Origin: Myxococcales bacterium
Lineage (GTDB): Bacteria > Myxococcota_A > Polyangia > Polyangiales > Polyangiaceae
Assembly (NCBI GenBank): GCA_016706225.1
Contig: JADJKB010000003.1
Span: 248,001-312,000 of the forward strand
Reading direction: 5' to 3'
Length of the DNA stretch: 64,000 nucleotides
The notes beneath the pieces are model-generated. The model made no database searches. It was not told where the DNA came from and saw only the letters and a list, made by a program, of their open reading frames with translations. Positions 30,567 through 40,784 of the stretch are shown one piece after another. Position numbers and translations under genes: made by a program. The stretch's first letter is position 1. Every line of letters starts with the position of its first letter.

Positions 30567-31412
30567 ATGGGCCTCTTGAACGGAAAAGTCGCCATCATCA
30601 CCGGAGCCGGCGGCGGCATCGGCCGCGCCACGGCGCTCCTGTTCGCCCGCGAAGGCGCGCGAGTGGTGGTCAACGACGCCGGTGGCGCCCGGGATGGCAC
30701 GGGTCAGAGCGGCACACCGGCCAGGACCGTGGTCGACGAAATTCGGGCCGCGGGCGCTGAGGCCGTCGAGAGCGGAGACAGCGTGGCAACCCGCGCGGGG
30801 GCCGAGCGCATCGTCGCGACTGCGGTCGAACACTTCGGTCGGCTCGACGTCTTGATCAACAACGCCGGCATCCTGCGAGACAAGACGCTGCTCAAGATGG
30901 ACGATTCGATGTGGGATGCGGTGATCGCCGTCCACCTCACCGGCACGTTCCTGTGCACGCAGGCAGCCGCCAGCCAGATGCGCGCGCAGGGCTCGACCGG
31001 CAGCATCGTCAACACCACCAGCGTGTCCGGCATGCTGGGCAACTTCGGGCAAGCCAACTACGCCGCCGCCAAGGCCGGCATCTACGGCTTGACGAGGACC
31101 GCGTCGATCGAGCTCCAACGCCACGGGATCCGGGTCAATGCCGTGGCGCCGATCGCAAAGACGCGAATGACCGAGGACCTTCCGATGTTCGAGAAGGTCG
31201 CGAGCATGACGCCGGAGCACGTCGCTCCCGCGCATTTGTTCCTGGCCAGCGAGCTCTCGCAGGACATTTCCGGCGCTGTCCTGTCCGTCGCGGGCGGCAA
31301 GCTCAGCATCTACAAGGTCGTCGAGAGCGCCGGAAAGTTCAAAGACTCCGACAGCGGCGTGTGGACCGCCGGCGAGATCGCCGAGCACTGGGACGTGATC
31401 TCGAAGGTTTAG
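30567..31412 (+). CDS. Short-chain dehydrogenase/reductase (3-hydroxyacyl-CoA dehydrogenase type)
   Basis: 281 residues from ATG 30567. A classical SDR: TGAGGGIGR cofactor loop (12-20), LINNAG (96-101), a serine-rich SIVNTTSVSG, and YAAAK with catalytic Tyr165 and Lys169. The insert RDGTGQSG after the second strand and the long C-terminus resemble the dehydrogenase part of peroxisomal multifunctional enzyme 2 and bacterial relatives acting on 3-hydroxyacyl-CoA, so a role in fatty-acid turnover is likely but not certain. D36 after VVVN suggests NAD rather than NADP. It has no obvious operon partner. Confidence 0.88.
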   Translation: MGLLNGKVAIITGAGGGIGRATALLFAREGARVVVNDAGGARDGTGQSGTPARTVVDEIRAAGAEAVESGDSVATRAGAERIVATAVEHFGRLDVLINNAGILRDKTLLKMDDSMWDAVIAVHLTGTFLCTQAAASQMRAQGSTGSIVNTTSVSGMLGNFGQANYAAAKAGIYGLTRTASIELQRHGIRVNAVAPIAKTRMTEDLPMFEKVASMTPEHVAPAHLFLASELSQDISGAVLSVAGGKLSIYKVVESAGKFKDSDSGVWTAGEIAEHWDVISKV

Positions 31413-31448
31413 CGCCCCAGCGCACGTCATTCTCCCGCCGCCCGTCGA

Positions 31449-31477
31449 TTGCTGGTCCCCTGGTCGGATGTTACGTT
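31449..31477 (+). promoter_or_regulatory. Candidate promoter of the TonB-like gene
   Basis: TTGCTG (31449-31454) and TACGTT (31472-31477) are 17 bases apart; the start codon lies 21 bases after the -10-like element. Read by eye. Confidence 0.35.
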
Positions 31478-31497
31478 AGGCGGACCCACGGCGTCTG

Positions 31498-33273
31498 ATG
31501 ACTCGCGACTCCAACATCCCCATTTTCCTCTGGGTCGCCACGGCGTTGCTGGCGCACCTGGTCTGGGGTGGAGGTGCGTCGAAGATGTCGCGGCTGTTCG
31601 AGGAGACCCTCGACATCAAACGCTTCGCTCAGAGTGTTCAACGTCAGGTGCGCGGCAGCGGGACCGTCGAGATCAGCCTGCTCGACGAGTCGGCGCCCGA
31701 CCCTGCCGAGCCCAAGGAGTTGCCCGAGCAGGTCGACCCCAACAAGCCCAGCGAGCAGGCCAGCGATCCGAACGACGAACCAGGCCCGACGGATGACTCG
31801 AAACAGGCGAAGGAAGAGCAGCCGAAGAAAGAGGACGAGCCCAAGGTCGAGCCCAACAAACCCGAGCCTCCGAAGCTAGAGCTGAAGAGCGAAGCCAAGA
31901 AGGAAGAGGCGAAGCCGGACCCGCTCAAAGAGCTGCCCAAGATGCAGGCGAAAAAGCGCGTCGCCGTGGTGCAAAACGTCGAGGACAAGAACCAAAAAGA
32001 CAACCCGAACGCGGCCCAGATTGCCGATCAGGCGAACCGCGTAAAACAGGAGACCCAAGCTCGCATCACGGCTACCGACCAGAACGACAAGAAACCCACG
32101 CCGGGCGGAGCCCACTCGGGACCGACCAAGAACCCGGGCAACTCCGACGAGTCGCGCGTGGCGCAGTCGGACGAACACGAGGGTGAGCCCAACAAGGCGC
32201 CCACCAGCCAGGACGATCCCGACAAGCCGGAGAAGACCGCGTCCTCCCAGGCGCCACCGCCGTCACCCGGCCGCGAGCAGAAGGCACCGGGCCCGGAAAA
32301 CGGCAGCGCGGCGTCGAAACGCCCGGGTACCGCAGCGGCGCAGCGTGGGCAGACCGAACGCGCAGCCAAGGAAGAGGTAGCACCCGATCCCGAGCCCACG
32401 AGCGCCGACAACGGCAACTGGGCCGTGGCCGAAGCGCGCGCCGCGCGCGCTGCGCAAAAAGCGCGCAAAGCCCGCAAGAAGCGCCTGCCACCGATGAAGG
32501 GTTCGGGCGGCGCAAGCGACATGTTGGGGCTCGGCGCGCTGGGCACCACGTCGAGTGGGGTGAATCTGAACCTGTCTCCGCAGCAGGCGTTCGCGGCCAT
32601 CGGGCGTGATCGTCTGGTCAAGGAAAAGAAGCGCGACGCCGAGCGCCGTAAGAGCGCTCATCGCGGCTCGTGGAAGGCGCTCGGCATCGAGCGCTGGCGT
32701 GCCTCGATCGAGAACTACGTCGCGAGCGTCAAGCCGGGCAACCAGACCGCGCTCAACACGGCACGCGTACCGTTCGCCACCTACCTGAACACGGTGCACA
32801 ACCGGCTCCATCCGATCTTCGCGGACTCGTTCCTGGCCTCGCTCGAAGCTCTGCCCGCAGGGCATCCGATGAACCGACCGGAGATCAAGACGGACCTCGA
32901 GATCGTGCTCGACAAAGACGAGGGCAAGTTGGTGCGTATGGGGGTCACCCACACGAGCGGAGTCACGGCCTTCGATATCGCAGCCCTCGAGAGCGTGAAA
33001 CGGGCCAGCCCGTTCGGAGCGCCGCCGGGGGAAATCGTCTCGCCGGATGGCCGGGTCTACTTTCACTGGGAGTTTTATCGGAACCCGTTTTACGCCTGCT
33101 CCACCTACTTCGCGCACCCGTTCATCCTCAAGGGCGCGCCCAAATCCGCACCGCCGAAGGTCGATCCGGCGCCCTGGCGACCCCTCGACCCCAAAGAGGC
33201 GCCGCCCGGTGATCAGCGCCACGGGGCAGTGTGGCCATTCCTCGGGCTGGAAAAGCGCGCATCGCTCAGGTAA
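31498..33273 (+). CDS. TonB/TolA-like envelope-spanning protein
   Basis: 591 residues. One N-terminal hydrophobic anchor (about residues 8-25, FLWVATALLAHLVW) is followed by a ~320-residue linker very rich in Lys, Glu, Pro, Gln and Asp that resembles the extended regions of TonB and TolA. A C-terminal domain (~390-560) has DLEIVLDKDEGKLVRMGVTH and AALESVKRASPF, then a Phe/Tyr-rich strand, similar to TonB C-terminal domains. It would link the inner membrane to outer-membrane partners using proton motive force. No ExbB/ExbD genes or receptors are in the window. A polytopic membrane protein gene follows 49 bases later on the same strand. Confidence 0.65.
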   Translation: MTRDSNIPIFLWVATALLAHLVWGGGASKMSRLFEETLDIKRFAQSVQRQVRGSGTVEISLLDESAPDPAEPKELPEQVDPNKPSEQASDPNDEPGPTDDSKQAKEEQPKKEDEPKVEPNKPEPPKLELKSEAKKEEAKPDPLKELPKMQAKKRVAVVQNVEDKNQKDNPNAAQIADQANRVKQETQARITATDQNDKKPTPGGAHSGPTKNPGNSDESRVAQSDEHEGEPNKAPTSQDDPDKPEKTASSQAPPPSPGREQKAPGPENGSAASKRPGTAAAQRGQTERAAKEEVAPDPEPTSADNGNWAVAEARAARAAQKARKARKKRLPPMKGSGGASDMLGLGALGTTSSGVNLNLSPQQAFAAIGRDRLVKEKKRDAERRKSAHRGSWKALGIERWRASIENYVASVKPGNQTALNTARVPFATYLNTVHNRLHPIFADSFLASLEALPAGHPMNRPEIKTDLEIVLDKDEGKLVRMGVTHTSGVTAFDIAALESVKRASPFGAPPGEIVSPDGRVYFHWEFYRNPFYACSTYFAHPFILKGAPKSAPPKVDPAPWRPLDPKEAPPGDQRHGAVWPFLGLEKRASLR

Positions 33274-33322
33274 GAGCGAGACGCGACGGAGCCCAAGGTA
33301 GACCTTCGTCGCAAGGCCGTGA

Positions 33323-34462
33323 GTGACCAGCATCGACGGCGAACGAGCACCCACGAGCGAAGCGGCAGGGGCTCCGGAGGCCCCAGCGAACCCGCCTGAG
33401 CCGGCGGAAGCCGAACCGCGACTCGACGCCGCAGCGCCGAGCCGTGCGGCATCCAGCGTGCGTTCGCCACGGCTCTCCGCCCGCGCGCAGCGGTCACTCC
33501 TGGGCGCTCTGGTGCTGCTGTTCTTCTTTGCGTTCCTGTCTGGGCGAGTCGCCGTGCCGGCACTCCTGGGCTGGCGCTCGGGTCTCGAGGCTTGGATCTC
33601 GCGCTCGGACGACGCCGCAGCCCTGCTGGGTCAGCTGACGGTCGTCGCGGGTTGTCTGGTCGCCATCCAGCTGCTCATCGCAATCCTGGTCGAGAGCGAC
33701 CTCAGCGTCGGCTATCGCTTGATCGCAGCACCGACCACCGCCGGCATCGTGACGCTGGTCATGGCAGCGTCGACGCGCGAGTTGCCGCTGCTGTTGGTCA
33801 TCGGCCTGGCGACGCTGGCGTCCTTCGCGGCGCTCGCGGCCAGCGTGCCGACCGTGATCGAAAAACACACCCGTGCAACCGGGATGGTCATCGGAATCGC
33901 CGGGTTGAACTCGCTCTTGTCGGTGTCGGCGCGTTCCCTCGCCGTCTGGGCGAGCCACGAGGCGCTGACTCGTCTGTTTCGCGTTGCGCAGGTCCTCGCC
34001 ACGGTTGCGTGGGTACTGGACCTGGTAACTCTCGGCATCGCGATCGTGTGGCTGACGGAGCGTCGCTGGAAGCGGGCGCTGCTCGTGTGGGGACCCGTAG
34101 TCGCGCTCGCCATCGGGCTTGCCATCGTCAGCCTGTACATGACCCCCAGGCCAGACAGCGTGCTGGGTCTACTGGACAAAGCGGTCCCGGTCTTCCTGCG
34201 GCACCCGTGGCCGGTGGTGCCGACCCTGCTGCATTTTGCCCTGTGTCTCTTGCTATTTTTTGCCGTTCCGGCGGCGCTCTTTGGGCGCCGACAACACCCC
34301 TACGCACAGAGCGCCGTTGCACTTGCGCTGCTCGCGCGCTCGGGGACGGACATCCCGGTCCTCGGGCTCGCGCTCTTGCTCGCCTCGCTGCTCGCAGCGC
34401 TGGCTGCGGTCCGAGAGCGCCCGGACGCTGCGGCTCCCCTGCCTCAGCGCCCGAGCCAGTAG
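33323..34462 (+). CDS. Polytopic membrane protein of unknown function
   Basis: 379 residues from GTG 33323. After a ~50-residue Ala/Pro/Glu-rich cytoplasmic N-terminus there are about nine hydrophobic segments (for example LLGALVLLFFFAFLSG, LPLLLVIGLATLASFAA, LLHFALCLLLFFAVPAALFG). No family motif was recognised; the overall look is of a small integral membrane protein rather than a known transporter. It probably forms a transcription unit with the TonB-like gene. Its last 19 bases overlap, on the opposite strand, the end of a 31-codon membrane peptide gene. Confidence 0.65.
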   Translation: MTSIDGERAPTSEAAGAPEAPANPPEPAEAEPRLDAAAPSRAASSVRSPRLSARAQRSLLGALVLLFFFAFLSGRVAVPALLGWRSGLEAWISRSDDAAALLGQLTVVAGCLVAIQLLIAILVESDLSVGYRLIAAPTTAGIVTLVMAASTRELPLLLVIGLATLASFAALAASVPTVIEKHTRATGMVIGIAGLNSLLSVSARSLAVWASHEALTRLFRVAQVLATVAWVLDLVTLGIAIVWLTERRWKRALLVWGPVVALAIGLAIVSLYMTPRPDSVLGLLDKAVPVFLRHPWPVVPTLLHFALCLLLFFAVPAALFGRRQHPYAQSAVALALLARSGTDIPVLGLALLLASLLAALAAVRERPDAAAPLPQRPSQ

Positions 34463-34539
34463 CCGACGAGCGGGATGGCCAGACACACCACTGCAAACGC
34501 TCCCCACGCCCACCAACGCATCCGAGGCGGCTCGGTCAT
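34444..34539 (-). CDS. 31-residue single-helix membrane peptide coupled to ctaB
   Basis: ATG 34539 overlaps the ctaB stop by 4 bases (ATGA). The peptide has a short polar N-terminus with Arg (MTEPPRMR), one hydrophobic helix (AFAVVCLAIPLVGYWL) and ends GR. Size and position recall small accessory subunits near haem A/cytochrome oxidase assembly genes, but no family is recognised. Its 3' end overlaps the convergent membrane protein gene by 19 bases. It may be real because of the coupling; a chance open frame cannot be excluded. Confidence 0.5.
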   Translation of the reverse strand: MTEPPRMRWWAWGAFAVVCLAIPLVGYWLGR

Positions 34540-35429
34540 TGCGCGGTGAATGCCAGGCAGCCGTAGACCACGAGCAGATAGGGCAGCGTCGCCAAGAACA
34601 GCCGTTTGGCCCAGAGCTGAAGATCGGGCGCCCGGAATCCGCGCACTGCAACCACGACCTGAGTCAGGCCGAGCACACTGGCAACGACCACGTACGGCGC
34701 ACCGCCGAGTCCCATCCACGCCGGAACCAGGCTGACGGCGAGCAGCAAGATGGAGTAGCGCACCACCGCCTTCTTTGCGGCGGGAATGCCCCGCACGGAC
34801 GGGTACACGAGCAGCCCTGCTCCCTCGTACTCTTTCGCCCGAAACATGGCGATGGCCAGGAAATGCGGGATCTGCCAGACCAGCAAGATCGCGAACACCG
34901 AGAAGGCCGGCAGCGACAGACTGCGGGTCATGCTCGCCCAGCCAATCAGCGGGGGAATCGCGCCTGGAATTGCTCCGATGTGTAGAGCCAGGGGCGTCAC
35001 GCGCTTGAGCGGCGTGTAGACGAGCACGTAGCTCAGGAAGGCCACCGCGCACAAAAGTCCCGAGAGGGCGTTGACCAGGAACGTCAACCCCACGAGCCCG
35101 GCCAGCGCGAGCGTCACACCGAACCAGAGCGCCACCTCGGGCGCGATCCGCCCCGAAGGAATCGGCCGCTCTCGGGTGCGCGTCATGAGCGCGTCGACGT
35201 CCCGCTCGAGATACATGTTGAGCGCGTTGGCAGCACCGACCACCGCGGCGGTGGCAACGACCGCGATCACCAGCTTCGAGAGCACGACCGGACCCGGCGC
35301 GAGGATCGCCCCGATGGCGGTGGTCACCAGCACCATGCGCGTCACGCCGGGTTTGGTCAGCTCGGTGAGGCCGACGAGCGTACGGCGGACGTCGCGGGTT
35401 CTCGTTGCTGCTTCCACGGCCGGCATCAT
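34536..35429 (-). CDS. ctaB: Protohaem IX farnesyltransferase (haem O synthase)
   Basis: 297 residues from ATG 35429 (a second ATG follows directly at 35426). A UbiA-type prenyltransferase with about nine membrane helices. The first Asp-rich site is NALNMYLERDVDALMTRT followed by RPIPSGR; the second region has YTPLKR and YEGAGLLVYPSVRG. It adds a farnesyl group to haem B to make haem O for terminal oxidases. It lies 20 bases after the aminotransferase gene in a minus-strand run that starts with an LptF/G-like gene and tatA, and it overlaps a tiny membrane peptide gene by 4 bases. Confidence 0.9.
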   Translation of the reverse strand: MMPAVEAATRTRDVRRTLVGLTELTKPGVTRMVLVTTAIGAILAPGPVVLSKLVIAVVATAAVVGAANALNMYLERDVDALMTRTRERPIPSGRIAPEVALWFGVTLALAGLVGLTFLVNALSGLLCAVAFLSYVLVYTPLKRVTPLALHIGAIPGAIPPLIGWASMTRSLSLPAFSVFAILLVWQIPHFLAIAMFRAKEYEGAGLLVYPSVRGIPAAKKAVVRYSILLLAVSLVPAWMGLGGAPYVVVASVLGLTQVVVAVRGFRAPDLQLWAKRLFLATLPYLLVVYGCLAFTAQ

Positions 35430-35449
35430 GTTAGACCAATTCTCGGGGC

Positions 35450-36649
35450 TCACCGCTGCGCGCGTGCCACGGCCGCGGCGAGCACGGAGAGCGCCTCGTC
35501 GATCACGGACTCGGCGGCGGCGTACGAGTACCGCACGTGCCCAGGGGCTCCGAAGGGCTCCCCGGCGACGGCCGCGATGCCACACACGTCGAGTTGCCAC
35601 AGCGAGACGTCGCTGGCGCTTTCGAGCTTCTTGTCTCCCCAGCGGATCCCGTACAGCCCTGTCACGTCCGGGAACGCGTAGAACGCGCCGCGGGGCCAGT
35701 CACAACGGATGCCCGGGATCTGATTGAGGCCCTCGACCATGCGCCGGCGACGCTCGGCGAAGACCTTCGCCATGGCGATCATCGGCTCCCGAGGCCCGAG
35801 CAGAGCAGCCTCGGCTGCCACCTGCGCGACGGCCGTCGGATTGGTGGTCGACTGGCCCTGGACCTTGAGCAGCGCTTTGGCCAGTGCCGGCGGCGTGATG
35901 GCCCAGCCGATGCGCCAGCCGGTCATCGCATAGGTCTTGCTCACACCGTCGACGACGATGAGGCGATCGGCCAACTCCGGCGCCAGCTTGGCCAGCGACA
36001 CGTGCTCGAAGCCGTCGTAGGTCAGATCGGCGTAGATCTCGTCGACGATCACCCAGACGTCGTGTTTCGCCAGGACGGCCGCCAGAGCGCGAAGCTCGCT
36101 GGCGTCGTAGGCGGCGCCGCTGGGGTTGGAAGGTGTACACAAGATGACGGCCTTGGTGTTCGGCCCAATCGCCGCATCGAGTGCCTCCGGCGTGACACGG
36201 AAGCCGTTCTCGACCGAGGTCTCGACGATCTTCGCTTCGGCGCCGAAGAGCCGGACCTGCTCGGGATAACTCACCCAGTACGGAGCAGGGATCACGACCT
36301 CGTCACCGGGCTCACAGAGCACCATCGCCAAGTTGAACAGCGCGTGCTTCGCGCCCACACACACGGTCACCTGGTCGGGGGTGGGGCGCCAGCCGCGGTC
36401 GCGTGCCGTGGCCTCGCAGATTGCCTGGCGCAAGCTGAGCGTTCCTTGCACCGCGGTGTAGTGTGAGCTCGTCGCGATGCCGCGCTCTGCGGCTTGGCGA
36501 ATGTGCTCCGGCGTCTCGAAGTCGGGCTCACCGACACCGAAGGCGTAGATCTTCCGTCCGGCCGCCTTGAGCTCCGCCGCCTTTGCGGTCATGGCCAGCG
36601 TTGCACTCGGTGCCACGCGGTCCAGTCGCTTTGCGAATTGCCTCGGCAA
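35450..36649 (-). CDS. PLP-dependent aminotransferase class I (aspartate aminotransferase type)
   Basis: 399 residues. Fold type I aminotransferase of the Igamma aspartate/prephenate group: GEPDFETPEHI near residue 40, SSHYTAVQGTLSLR, PAPYWVSYPEQ, CTPSNPSG with Asn175, DEIYADLTYDG with Asp203, and the Schiff-base lysine K238 in VSKTYAMTGWRIG; the C-terminal Arg region has RYSYAAAES. It transfers amino groups between aspartate (or related substrates) and 2-oxoglutarate. The start lies 2 bases after the tatA stop, so co-translation with tatA is likely although the functions are unrelated. Confidence 0.9.
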   Translation of the reverse strand: MPRQFAKRLDRVAPSATLAMTAKAAELKAAGRKIYAFGVGEPDFETPEHIRQAAERGIATSSHYTAVQGTLSLRQAICEATARDRGWRPTPDQVTVCVGAKHALFNLAMVLCEPGDEVVIPAPYWVSYPEQVRLFGAEAKIVETSVENGFRVTPEALDAAIGPNTKAVILCTPSNPSGAAYDASELRALAAVLAKHDVWVIVDEIYADLTYDGFEHVSLAKLAPELADRLIVVDGVSKTYAMTGWRIGWAITPPALAKALLKVQGQSTTNPTAVAQVAAEAALLGPREPMIAMAKVFAERRRRMVEGLNQIPGIRCDWPRGAFYAFPDVTGLYGIRWGDKKLESASDVSLWQLDVCGIAAVAGEPFGAPGHVRYSYAAAESVIDEALSVLAAAVARAQR

Positions 36650-36651
36650 GT

Positions 36652-36978
36652 TCAGTTCCTCTCGTCGTCGTTGTCGTCGTTGTCGTCCGGCTCGGCTCTG
36701 CGCCGCGCCCTGACGTGTCTCTTGTTCAATACCGTGTCCGGAGCCTGTGCCACACGCTTCTTGCGCTTGGGGAGCTGCCGCTCGCCGGGGTCGTCATCGT
36801 CATCGTCTGCGTCGTCCGCCTTGCCCCGCGCCCGCCGACGCCCAGCATCGTTCATGCTGTTCTTGAAAGCCCGGACCGCCTCTCCGAGACCGCGACCGAT
36901 TCCTCCCAGTCGACCAGCACCGAACAGGAGCAGCAGAAACAGGACGATGACAGCCAGCTGCCAGGGGCCGACACCCAT
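36652..36978 (-). CDS. tatA: Twin-arginine translocase subunit TatA/E
   Basis: 108 residues from ATG 36978; an in-frame start at 36999 would add seven residues before the helix. One N-terminal transmembrane helix (QLAVIVLFLLLLFG) is followed by the hinge FGAGRLGGIGRGLGEAV and the amphipathic helix RAFKNSM, the standard TatA layout. The C-terminus is unusually rich in Arg/Lys and in Asp runs. TatA forms the pore for folded Tat substrates. No tatB or tatC gene is nearby, so this is likely a stand-alone copy. Confidence 0.9.
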   Translation of the reverse strand: MGVGPWQLAVIVLFLLLLFGAGRLGGIGRGLGEAVRAFKNSMNDAGRRRARGKADDADDDDDDPGERQLPKRKKRVAQAPDTVLNKRHVRARRRAEPDDNDDNDDERN

Positions 36979-37074
36979 GAGAGCGGCGGTTGATATCACC
37001 GGCCGAGGTCGCCAGCAACGCGTCGGCGAACCGGCCGAGGCCGAGGCCGGGGAAACCCAGGATTTGCGCCCGCT

Positions 37075-38067
37075 TCAGGGCCCAATAGGTCGTGCACGCT
37101 GCCGCAGCCGAGCGCGAGCGAACGCCGCGAACGCGCTGACCGAAACGAGCGTGACCACACCAACGACGGGCACGAGCAGGTAGCTTTTCGCCGACCCGCC
37201 GCCGGCGTCCAGCCGGGACTGCAGCGCGATCGACGCCAGCACCGGGACTCCGGCGACGGCGATGGCCGTCACGCGCCGGGTCGTGCCGAGCCGAAGCGCC
37301 GACAGCACGCCGCCGAGCGCGAGCAGAACCGCGGTGGCAGCCGACAGCGCGCTCCGCACCGACAGGGGCAGCTTTGCGCTGCGACCCCAGCCGGGCAACC
37401 CGCGCACCGTGCCGTTCTGCACGCTGAGATCGAGGTAGTGTTTTTCGTCGAGGCGCCGGCTCACGACTCTCATGTCGACCAGACGCAACTCCCGCAAGTC
37501 GTCGCTCGGTTCCAGCTCGCGCGCGCTGAACCACGCGCGTCCCCCCAGGCCCGGCAGGGCGCCCGTGATGCGCGGGGGCTGGCCGGGAAAACACAACCAG
37601 GTCACGCCGAGCAGCGGGACCGACGCGCTTTTTGCTTGCTCCACGCCGGCGCAGCTCGAGCGACCTTCGTGGATCAACTGTCGGGCGAAGCGACCGGGCA
37701 CATCGGCACCGGAGCCCCAGGCGAGGCTGGCCGAAAAGGCAGCGAGTCCCACCAGCGCCAAGTGCGGGAAGGTCGAGAGTGTCAGCCGGAGCGGTGACGC
37801 ACCGACCGCCATGAGCGAGCGGGCCTCGCCCCGCTCGATGAAGCTCACGACGACCAGCGCCGCCCCGATGGGTGCGCCCACCAAGAACGCGATTTCGGTC
37901 GCCGACGCGCCGAGCGCGCGGGCGAAGGGCAGCGCGACGCGCAGCGGCACTTCGGGCGCCAGGAGCCACGGCAGGAGTCGGACCGTGCCCGCCGCGAGGC
38001 CAACGGCCAGAACCAGAGCGACCGCCAGCGTGGCACCCCGAATCACACGCCAGCCGAGTCTGCCCAC
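37075..38067 (-). CDS. Putative LptF/LptG-like permease
   Basis: 330 residues from a GTG at 38067; the frame is open upstream but the added sequence is Arg-rich and does not look coding. Hydrophobic segments lie at both ends (about residues 8-30, 55-75, 95-115 and three after residue 240) with a soluble central part containing two Cys, the arrangement of the LptF/LptG (YjgP/YjgQ) permeases that move lipopolysaccharide with LptB. Similarity in the helix-loop RGEARSLMAVGASPLRLTL is suggestive. It could be another permease-like protein. It lies 96 bases upstream of tatA on the same strand. Confidence 0.4.
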   Translation of the reverse strand: MGRLGWRVIRGATLAVALVLAVGLAAGTVRLLPWLLAPEVPLRVALPFARALGASATEIAFLVGAPIGAALVVVSFIERGEARSLMAVGASPLRLTLSTFPHLALVGLAAFSASLAWGSGADVPGRFARQLIHEGRSSCAGVEQAKSASVPLLGVTWLCFPGQPPRITGALPGLGGRAWFSARELEPSDDLRELRLVDMRVVSRRLDEKHYLDLSVQNGTVRGLPGWGRSAKLPLSVRSALSAATAVLLALGGVLSALRLGTTRRVTAIAVAGVPVLASIALQSRLDAGGGSAKSYLLVPVVGVVTLVSVSAFAAFARARLRQRARPIGP

Positions 38068-38190
38068 GTCCCGAGGAAATCTACGTGACTGCAGCGCCAG
38101 GCGCGAGCCGCCGAGCACGCGGCCCGTGCGGCGAAGCCCCCTCCGTCCAGCCCGACAAACCCCTGCACAGACGCGCCGGTGCCTGAACCC

Positions 38191-38219
38191 TTGGTGGCCG
38201 GACTCGACCGGGGTAGTCT
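38191..38219 (+). promoter_or_regulatory. Candidate promoter of the 38281 gene
   Basis: TTGGTG (38191-38196), 17 bases, TAGTCT (38214-38219). It lies about 60 bases before the start codon at 38281, which is preceded by GGAGGATCG. Confidence 0.35.
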
Positions 38220-38280
38220 GCGCGAACATTTCGTCGCCTAGGGACACCGAACCCTCGGAAACCTACGGAGCGGAGGATCG

Positions 38281-38949
38281 ATGCGTATTCTTCAGTCGCT
38301 TTCCTGTGTCGCCTTGTCGGCGTCGTTGCTGCTCGCTGCTCAGCCGTCACGGGCCGCAGAGGATGCAGAAGAGGCCAGCGCGACCGGCAAAGGCATCACG
38401 GGCGGCGTGCTGCTCGGCGCCGAGGTCGTGATGCTGGTCGAAGCGGCGGTGAAGGTGAAAAAACCCTGGGCGTATGCCGTCGGCGGCATCGCAGGCGGCA
38501 TCGCCGGCGGCGTCGGCGGGTATTTCGTGGAGACTGGCAGCAGTGACGCGAAGATCAGCATCTACATGCTCGCCGGCGGAATGGCGCTTGCCATTCCAAC
38601 CACGGTGGCAGTCCTCAGCGGCGCTGCCTACGAACCCCCCGCAAACGCCACCGAGGACCGGCGGCCGAGTGATGAACCGGTGGCAGAACCGCCGCAGCCC
38701 GGCTCCGCACCCGCCGCGACCAGCAAGGCGCCGGCCCGGAAGAAGAGGGTGGCAAAACGCCTGTCCCAACCGGCAGTGCTTCTCGCGGCGCCCCCTCCTC
38801 CGGCGCTGGTCGGATGGACTCCTCGCGCTCTGTCCTTGAGCGTGCCCGCGGTCGAGGTGAAGAACGCCTATTCGCGCGCCGAGCTGATGCAGTTTGGGGT
38901 GAAACAGGCGACCGAGGTCCGCGTACCGGTCGTGAGCTTCGTGTTTTGA
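38281..38949 (+). CDS. Secreted or periplasmic protein of unknown function
   Basis: 222 residues, ATG with GGAG 7 bases before it. The signal peptide is cut near SRAAED. Two glycine-rich hydrophobic stretches follow (GGVLLGAEVVMLVEAAV, GGIAGGIAGGVGGYFV) and a third around LAGGMALAIPTTVAVLSG, so it may be membrane-inserted. Then comes a Pro/Ala/Lys-rich linker, and a C-terminal segment of beta-strand character (RALSLSVPAVEVKNAYS, EVRVPVVSFVF). No family recognised. A 7-bp hairpin follows the stop closely. Confidence 0.6.
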   Translation: MRILQSLSCVALSASLLLAAQPSRAAEDAEEASATGKGITGGVLLGAEVVMLVEAAVKVKKPWAYAVGGIAGGIAGGVGGYFVETGSSDAKISIYMLAGGMALAIPTTVAVLSGAAYEPPANATEDRRPSDEPVAEPPQPGSAPAATSKAPARKKRVAKRLSQPAVLLAAPPPPALVGWTPRALSLSVPAVEVKNAYSRAELMQFGVKQATEVRVPVVSFVF

Positions 38950-38954
38950 GCCTC

Positions 38955-38973
38955 AGCGGCGCGGAACGCCGCT
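38955..38973 (+). terminator. Hairpin after the 38281 gene
   Basis: AGCGGCG and CGCCGCT form a perfect 7-bp stem with loop CGGAA, beginning 5 bases after the stop. There is only TT after it, so a rho-independent terminator is plausible but weak. Confidence 0.45.
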
Positions 38974-39002
38974 TGGAGGACGACCGGACTATCCGCTAGA
39001 GT
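38973..39002 (+). promoter_or_regulatory. Candidate promoter of the 39047 kinase gene
   Basis: TTGGAG (38973-38978), 18 bases, TAGAGT (38997-39002), 44 bases before the kinase start. Read by eye. Confidence 0.3.
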
Positions 39003-39046
39003 TCGAGGTCGACTTGCTCCCTTCGTGAAGGACGGACCAAAAGCAC

Positions 39047-40783
<1,737 letters not shown>

Positions 40784-40784
40784 C

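Noticed and set aside
36800..37969. 389-codon minus-strand frame over the tatA/LptF-like region
   Set aside because: It overlaps two better-supported genes in another frame and is Arg/Pro-rich without motifs.
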